DNA of 43,551 nucleotides from Opitutia bacterium (lineage in GTDB: Bacteria > Verrucomicrobiota > Verrucomicrobiia > Opitutales > UBA953), in NCBI GenBank assembly GCA_947378845.1, contig CANCLQ010000008.1, forward strand, positions 1 to 43,551. Reading direction: 5' to 3'. A model generated the notes under the pieces. It searched no databases and had not been told where the DNA came from. It saw only the letters and a list, made by a program, of their open reading frames with translations. Shown here piece after piece: positions 38,804-43,551 of the stretch. Position 1 is the first letter of the stretch. Each line of letters opens with the position of its first letter. The position numbers and the translations under genes were made by a program.

Positions 38804-41554
38804 ATGCTTCGCCCCTTGCTACTTAGTCTATTCGCGGTTGCCGCGCAGGCACAAGTAGCGCCCTTTCAGTCGAGCGAAGGTGGAACGATTGCACTGAGTC
38901 ACTTTCAACTGCCCGACGATTTAGAAATTACCGTTTGGGCGCGTTCACCGATGTTGGCGAATCCAACCAACATCGATATCGATGCGCTGGGTCGTATCTG
39001 GGTGACCGAAGGTGTTAACTACCGCGGCTACAATAAGGGGGGTAAGCGTCGAGCCGAGGGCGATCGCGTCGTGGTGTTGAGTGATACCAAAGGCGAGGGT
39101 AAGGCTGACACCGCCCAAACTTTTTTCCAAGATGCCAATTGGACTTCGCCGTTAGGCGTCGCGGTGCTCGATAACGTCATCATCGTTTCGCACGCACCTG
39201 ATTTAATTAAATTCACCGACGTTAATCGCGACGGAAAATTTGATCCCGCCATCGACAAAAAAGAAATTCTACTCACGGGCTTCGGCGGCCAAGATCACGA
39301 TCACTCATTGCACGCCATCATCGCTGGTCCCGATGGTAAATTATACCTGAACGCCGGAAACTGCGGCGGGAGCTTCACGGATAAGTCTGGAAAAACTTTT
39401 CGTATCGCGAGCTTCTATGACGATCAGCGCGGTGGCGTTTGGCCATATAACCGATTGGCCACTGCTGCGATCAAGAGCGACGACGGATTTACGTGGGTCT
39501 CTGGCTTCTCGGCGCGAATGAATGAAGATGGCTCACAGGTCGAAGTGATTGGCAATGGTTACCGCAATAGTTTTGAGCACTTCCCGACGTCCTTCGGCGA
39601 TTTATTCCAAGCGGATAACGATGACTCGCTGAGTTGCCGTACTTCATTTGTTTTAGAATACGCTGCCGCTGGTTATACCACGCCGGGCGGTTCGCATTAC
39701 AAATCGGTGCGACGTGGTTTAACTCAGCCCGTGCCGCGTGCCCATTGGCGCCAAGACGATCCCGATACTTTTGATGCGGGAGATATTTATGGTTCGGGCT
39801 CTCCAGCAGGTTTAACCATCTACGAGAATGGCGCCTTAGACGCGAAATGGAATGGTAGCATCTTAGTCTGCGAGTCTTCGCGCAATGCACTATTTAGTTA
39901 TAAAATTCAGTCTCAGAAATCGAGTTTCAAGCTCGATGCGGAAACGCGCAAAGACTTCATCACGTCGAACGCCGCTCGCGAATATTTTGGAACCGATTTT
40001 AAAAAGGTAAAAGAAACAGATAAAGTGGCAGAGAAGGTAATGTTCCGTCCTTCCGATGTATGCGTCGGTCCTGATGGTGCTATCTATGTTGCCGATTGGT
40101 ACGACGCTCGCGTGGGCGGTCACCAAACTTTTGATGACACATGCACGGGCGCGATTTACCGTATCGCCCCCAAGGGTTTTAAATCGATTATTCCTAAATT
40201 AGATTTAACAACACCCGAAGGTGCAGCTGCAGCCTTACGCAGTCCCTCAGCAAATATTCGATTCCTTGGTTTCAAGGCTCTGAAAGCCTTTGGTGTTAAA
40301 TCGTTGCCGGTTGTTTCCGAAATCATGCGCGACGCTAATCCATATGTCGCTGCACGCGGGATTTGGTTGTTGCCGTATTTAGGCCAAGAAGGACGTGCCC
40401 GCTGCGAGGCTTTACTTAAGGATCCTAATCCTGCGAACCGTTTGACGGCGTTTCGCTCTTTGCGTCGTTCAGGTGCATCCATTTTACCCTACGCACAATC
40501 TTTAGTAGACGACGCCGACGCTGCTGTTCGCCGTGAAGTGGCAACATCGATGCATGGTTTTTCAGCGGCGGATGCTGTTCCTGTTTTGGTGAAGCTGGCT
40601 TCGCAGGTAGATATCACAGATAAAAATTCAGTGGTCGCTTTCGGCGTTGGTAGTACCGGCAAGACCAACGAGGTTTGGGCTGCGATAAAAACGGCGCCTG
40701 AAAATTGGACTCCACAATTAGCGAAACTCGCCTGGGTGTTGCACGCTCCTGCAGCGACTAAGGATTTTGTTCAACGTGCCCGTAATGAAAAACTTTCTCC
40801 AGCTGAACGCGCTTTCGCCGCTGAATCACTTTCGTTTGTTGAAACGCGCGAAGCCGCATTGGCTATGATTGATCTATGCGCAAAGGATTCGCCAGTGAAG
40901 GCCGAGGCTACGACCTGGGTTTTAATGCGAATGACGGGTGCGTGGTCTGAATTTAATATTAAGCCCGAATTAAAGACGGCGGGAATTTATGATGAAGAGA
41001 CTGCCGTGGTGGCTCCGATTGAAACGATCGAGGCACCCAAGCCGACATTTACCGAGCAAGATGTTCTAGCGAAGAAGGGCGACGTAGAAAAAGGCGGGGT
41101 CTTGGTTCAGCGTTGCACTATGTGCCACCAAGTTAACGGCGTCGGTGCGAGTTACGGTCCTGAATTACGTGGATACGCTTCGCGTCAAAGTGCAGCAGCT
41201 GTTGTGCGTGCCATTGTGAATCCATCTGCCGACATTGCTTTGGGTTACGAAGGAAAGAGTATTACATTAAAGGCGGGCGGAAGGGTGGACGGCATCGTCG
41301 TTTCAGAAAATGATCCGATGGTCGTAACGTCGACCGGTGGAGTGACACAGTTGATTCCTCGTAGTCGAATTGCTCTGATGGATAAGCCTCCTGTACCAGG
41401 GGCGGCTCCAGTCACAGAGAAAAACGCCAAGCCAGCTGAGAAGATTCAGCAGATCGAAAAAATGACGCGCTCACTCATGATGTCGGCCGACCAACTCGGG
41501 CTTACCGCCCAAGACGTAGCCGATATCTCCGCTTGGTTGGCTACCTATAAGTAA
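38804..41554 (+). CDS. Large secreted dehydrogenase with HEAT-like repeats and cytochrome c (PVC type)
   Basis: The 916-residue protein has a short signal peptide (cleavage after AQA). Residues 25-470 form a propeller with segments like WVTEGVNYRG, DGKLYLNAGNCGGS and DGAIYVADWYDARVGGH, as in the membrane-bound dehydrogenase domain common in Planctomycetota and Verrucomicrobiota. A helical HEAT-like region follows (about 475-700). A C-terminal cytochrome c domain carries the haem motif CTMCH (Cys771, Cys774, His775) and the family-specific GYEGKSITLKAGGRVDGIVV block. It probably oxidises a sugar and passes electrons to the haem. A hairpin at 38755-38769 precedes it. Confidence 0.88.
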   Translation: MLRPLLLSLFAVAAQAQVAPFQSSEGGTIALSHFQLPDDLEITVWARSPMLANPTNIDIDALGRIWVTEGVNYRGYNKGGKRRAEGDRVVVLSDTKGEGKADTAQTFFQDANWTSPLGVAVLDNVIIVSHAPDLIKFTDVNRDGKFDPAIDKKEILLTGFGGQDHDHSLHAIIAGPDGKLYLNAGNCGGSFTDKSGKTFRIASFYDDQRGGVWPYNRLATAAIKSDDGFTWVSGFSARMNEDGSQVEVIGNGYRNSFEHFPTSFGDLFQADNDDSLSCRTSFVLEYAAAGYTTPGGSHYKSVRRGLTQPVPRAHWRQDDPDTFDAGDIYGSGSPAGLTIYENGALDAKWNGSILVCESSRNALFSYKIQSQKSSFKLDAETRKDFITSNAAREYFGTDFKKVKETDKVAEKVMFRPSDVCVGPDGAIYVADWYDARVGGHQTFDDTCTGAIYRIAPKGFKSIIPKLDLTTPEGAAAALRSPSANIRFLGFKALKAFGVKSLPVVSEIMRDANPYVAARGIWLLPYLGQEGRARCEALLKDPNPANRLTAFRSLRRSGASILPYAQSLVDDADAAVRREVATSMHGFSAADAVPVLVKLASQVDITDKNSVVAFGVGSTGKTNEVWAAIKTAPENWTPQLAKLAWVLHAPAATKDFVQRARNEKLSPAERAFAAESLSFVETREAALAMIDLCAKDSPVKAEATTWVLMRMTGAWSEFNIKPELKTAGIYDEETAVVAPIETIEAPKPTFTEQDVLAKKGDVEKGGVLVQRCTMCHQVNGVGASYGPELRGYASRQSAAAVVRAIVNPSADIALGYEGKSITLKAGGRVDGIVVSENDPMVVTSTGGVTQLIPRSRIALMDKPPVPGAAPVTEKNAKPAEKIQQIEKMTRSLMMSADQLGLTAQDVADISAWLATYK

Positions 41555-41555
41555 T

Positions 41556-41588
41556 AATTAGCTAATTTCGGCTAATTGAGGCGTTTTA
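41556..41588 (+). terminator. Possible terminator after the large dehydrogenase
   Basis: AATTAGC (41556-41562) and GCTAATT (41571-41577) pair perfectly around an eight-base loop. TTTT (41584-41587) follows after six bases. The AT-rich stem makes it weak. Confidence 0.4.
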
Positions 41589-41726
41589 ATGGGGTAAACC
41601 TTTTGCAATTTACCGCTTGCGTCTGGGCTTCGGCTTCTCAATTTCGACCCTCCTTTCCCTTGTCAAGGCACGGCCGCACAACGCGGGCCCGCGACTTACT
41701 AGGATATCAAAGCCTTTCTCACCACT

Positions 41727-42428
41727 ATGAAGCAGCTCAGTCTCACCGTCACCAACCGTCAAAGCCTCGGCCGCGGCCATTCCCGCCGTCTCCGTGTTAA
41801 CGGTTCCATCCCTGCCATTATCTACGGACCAGCCGGCATTCACAGCGTTGCTGTGGAACAAGAAAAGTTCCGCGACTTGATGCGCGCTAAGGGCACCGCC
41901 GCTGCCTTGATTGAACTCGAGCTCGACGGCAAAAAGATGCTCTCGATCATTAAAGAGTTTCAGCGTCACCCCATCACTCAGAAGTTCCTTCACATCGATA
42001 TTCAACAAATCGATCCAAATTCGCCGATGACGGCTGCAATTCCAGTTCGTGCAGTTGGTGAAGCTTACGGCGTGAAGACCGATGGTGGTACCCTCGCGAT
42101 TGTTTCGCAGACCATTAACGTTCGTTGCTTACCTAAGGATCTTCCTGAGTTCATCGAAATCGATGTTACTGCTCTGAAGGTTAACGAGTCTATCCACGTG
42201 GGTGAAGTTAAGGCACCTGCTGGTATCACTTTCCCTGGCGATCCAAACCGCGTAGTCATCGTCTGTTCTGAAATGGCCGAAGAAGAAGCCGCACCAGAAA
42301 CAACCGCTGCCGCCGCTGCTGCTCCTGGTGCCGAAGGCGCCGCCGCACCTGCTGCTGGTGCCGCACCTGCTGCGGGCGCCGCACCTGCTGCCGCTGCACC
42401 TGCCGCTGCTCCAGCCGCCAAGAAGTAA
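41727..42428 (+). CDS. rplY: Ribosomal protein bL25, long (CTC/TL5) form
   Basis: bL25 binds 5S rRNA in the large subunit. The 233-residue protein has the 5S-binding domain (residues 1-95: LGRGHSRRLRVNGSIPAIIYG and SIIKEFQRHPITQKFLHIDIQQI) and a second beta domain typical of the CTC/TL5 form. The last 45 residues form an acidic-to-Ala/Pro tail ending AAKK, encoded by an imperfect GCACCTGCTG-type repeat (about 42300-42420). It begins the rplY-pth-rpsF-ssb cluster, a conserved order. No SD is present. A short CCAGG/CCTGG hairpin lies before pth. Confidence 0.93.
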   Translation: MKQLSLTVTNRQSLGRGHSRRLRVNGSIPAIIYGPAGIHSVAVEQEKFRDLMRAKGTAAALIELELDGKKMLSIIKEFQRHPITQKFLHIDIQQIDPNSPMTAAIPVRAVGEAYGVKTDGGTLAIVSQTINVRCLPKDLPEFIEIDVTALKVNESIHVGEVKAPAGITFPGDPNRVVIVCSEMAEEEAAPETTAAAAAAPGAEGAAAPAAGAAPAAGAAPAAAAPAAAPAAKK

Positions 42429-42470
42429 TTTCCGCGCCAGGCGTTCCTGGTACCCGTTCTTTGAAGTCAA

Positions 42471-43055
42471 ATGTCACTCTCGGTCATCGCCGCCCTCGGC
42501 AATCCTGGCCGAGAATACAGTTCCACCCGTCACAACGCGGGCTGGATTCTCTTGGATGCACTGGCCCAAAAAGTCGGTGCAGAATGGAAGGAAGAAAGTC
42601 GCTTTCCCGCGACGGTTGCCAAAGCCACTTTCGGTGGTTCTACGCTCTTCTTGGTCAAGCCTCTCACTTTCATGAACGAAAGTGGTGCGCCTCTCGCCAG
42701 CTTCCTACGCTTCCATCGTCTCGAATTAAATTCGATTGTCGTCTTGCACGACGACATCGCCTTCGAGCCTGGTCAAATGCGACTCTCCCAAGGCGGATCC
42801 GATGCCGGCCACAACGGTATCACGAGCTGTATCCAACATCTGGGCGAATCATTTATTCGCGCTCGTATTGGTATCGGACCCAAACGTCACCCCAGCCAAG
42901 ATTTAGCTGATCACGTTCTCGGAAAAATCCCCGACGCCGACCTTGCCCTCATCCAGAAAAACATTCCCGACTTCATTCAAGGACTTGAAACTCTAATTTC
43001 CCGCGGCCTTCCCGCCGCACAAAACATCACCAATCGAAAACCATTATCACCATGA
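42471..43055 (+). CDS. pth: Peptidyl-tRNA hydrolase
   Basis: Pth frees tRNA from peptidyl-tRNA that drops off ribosomes. The 194-residue protein has GNPGREYSSTRHNAGW with the conserved Asn11 and catalytic His21, KPLTFMNESG, VLHDDIAFEPG with the conserved Asp, and GSDAGHNGITS. Length is normal. It follows rplY by 42 bases, and its stop overlaps the rpsF start by four bases (ATGA), so the two are translationally coupled. No SD is present. Confidence 0.95.
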   Translation: MSLSVIAALGNPGREYSSTRHNAGWILLDALAQKVGAEWKEESRFPATVAKATFGGSTLFLVKPLTFMNESGAPLASFLRFHRLELNSIVVLHDDIAFEPGQMRLSQGGSDAGHNGITSCIQHLGESFIRARIGIGPKRHPSQDLADHVLGKIPDADLALIQKNIPDFIQGLETLISRGLPAAQNITNRKPLSP

Positions 43056-43357
43056 CCACTGCCACCATCCGTCGCCCTTATCGCGTCAGTCTCATTCTCG
43101 ACCTCCGCGGTTCCACCGAGTCGCCTGAAGTTGCGATTGATCGCTTGAAGGACATTCTGAAGTCGATCGACTGCAAAGTCTCCGAGGTTGAAAACCTCGG
43201 TCAGCGCGAATTCAGCCGTGCCGTTGATCGCAAGTTCCTTTCCGGTCTCTACGTGCAAATTAGCTTCGAAGGTCCCGTGACCGCTCCTGCTGCTTTCGCC
43301 GAGAAGCTTCGCCTCGACCGTACGGTTGACCGCATTCTCGTTCAGTCCGTTAAATAA
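43052..43357 (+). CDS. rpsF: Ribosomal protein bS6
   Basis: The 101-residue protein binds the central domain of 16S rRNA with bS18. The pattern YRVSLILDLRGSTESPEVAIDRLKDILKS and the LGQREFSRAVDRKFLSGLYVQISFEGP region fit bS6, though the sequence is diverged. Its place between pth and ssb supports the call, since rpsF-ssb-rpsR is a conserved order. The start overlaps the pth stop by four bases. Confidence 0.88.
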   Translation: MTTATIRRPYRVSLILDLRGSTESPEVAIDRLKDILKSIDCKVSEVENLGQREFSRAVDRKFLSGLYVQISFEGPVTAPAAFAEKLRLDRTVDRILVQSVK

Positions 43358-43375
43358 TCTTTTTAATTTCCTCCC

Positions 43376-43551
43376 ATGGCTTCGTCCTTCAATCGCGTTA
43401 TTCTCGCAGGCAACATGACCCGCGATCCGGAAGCGCGTGCGCTCCCTTCGGGTCAAGCGCTCACGAAGTTCTCCCTCGCTGTGAATCGTGCCTACACTAC
43501 CAAAGAAGGTGAGAAGCGCGAAGAAGTCACTTACGTTGATATCGAAAGCTA
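43376..43551 (+). CDS. ssb: Single-stranded DNA-binding protein (3' end cut by the window edge)
   Basis: Only the first 58 codons are in the window. They read MASSFNRVILAGNMTRDPEAR, then LPSGQALTKFSLAVNRAY and TYVDIES, the N-terminal OB-fold of bacterial SSB, which coats single-stranded DNA in replication and repair. The ATG at 43376 lies 18 bases after the rpsF stop. No SD is present; CTCCC precedes the start. Confidence 0.92.
   Translation, partial: MASSFNRVILAGNMTRDPEARALPSGQALTKFSLAVNRAYTTKEGEKREEVTYVDIES

Noticed and set aside
42065..42421. 118-residue open frame on the minus strand rich in Ala and Gly
   Set aside because: It is the complement of the repetitive Ala/Pro tail of bL25, not an independent gene.

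Overview
The window is a chromosomal segment of about 43.5 kb with moderate GC. It is densely coded with short gaps and has no insertion sequence, rRNA operon, CRISPR array or prophage that I can see. The gene content suggests a member of the Verrucomicrobiota, probably close to Opitutae. The lineage clues are a dehydrogenase of the kind common in the Planctomycetota/Verrucomicrobiota group (propeller, HEAT-like repeats, C-terminal cytochrome c), lysine synthesis through LL-diaminopimelate aminotransferase, a formylglycine-generating enzyme with both catalytic cysteines, a PL6-type polysaccharide lyase, and a bL25 protein with an Ala/Pro tail. The cell is Gram-negative: an MsbA-type exporter, a family 9 glycosyltransferase, an AsmA-like protein and outer-membrane-type barrels are present. 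Almost no start codon has a Shine-Dalgarno sequence.

Layout. 1-6.7 kb: partial tspO, dapL, tRNA-Phe, a secreted unknown, cimA behind an isoleucine-rich leader peptide, a secreted esterase and a secreted protein with a possible NlpC/P60-like C-terminus. 6.7-13.6 kb: tRNA-Arg, a TerC-family protein, then a tight run of MsbA-type exporter, family 9 glycosyltransferase, CrtI-like FAD oxidoreductase and MFS transporter. 13.6-20 kb: formylglycine-generating enzyme, pyrE, yidC with a structured leader, a YebC-type protein, Nudix hydrolase, tRNA-Val and enolase. 20-23 kb: NanM-like Kelch protein, tRNA-Asn, a 39-residue basic protein, a lipoprotein and an Ogg1-type glycosylase. 23-28.2 kb (minus strand): a coupled operon of AsmA-like protein, FecCD-type permease and ATPase. 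28.2-32.2 kb (minus strand): a VWA protein, a MerR-like regulator and an ammonium transporter behind a near-perfect sigma-54 promoter. 32.5-35.7 kb: barrel protein, orphan TauB-type ATPase, PL6 lyase. 35.7-37.3 kb: two small unknown proteins, a DUF4236 protein, tRNA-Leu and HU. 37.4-41.6 kb: PQQ-type sugar dehydrogenase and the large cytochrome-linked dehydrogenase. 41.7 kb to the end: rplY-pth-rpsF-ssb.

How it fits together. Most genes are housekeeping (amino-acid and pyrimidine synthesis, glycolysis, protein insertion, translation, repair) or belong to an envelope and polysaccharide-degrading lifestyle (lyase, sugar dehydrogenases, Kelch mutarotase-like protein, sulfatase-activating enzyme). 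The most interesting signals are regulatory: the Ile-rich leader of cimA, the repeated TGACAGT elements around the MerR-like and VWA genes, the sigma-54 promoter that would give an almost leaderless ammonium-transporter mRNA, and hairpin leaders before yidC and the small basic protein. I saw no overt novel defence or mobile system. The MerR-like/VWA unit and the AsmA/FecCD operon are the best candidates for undescribed functional units.
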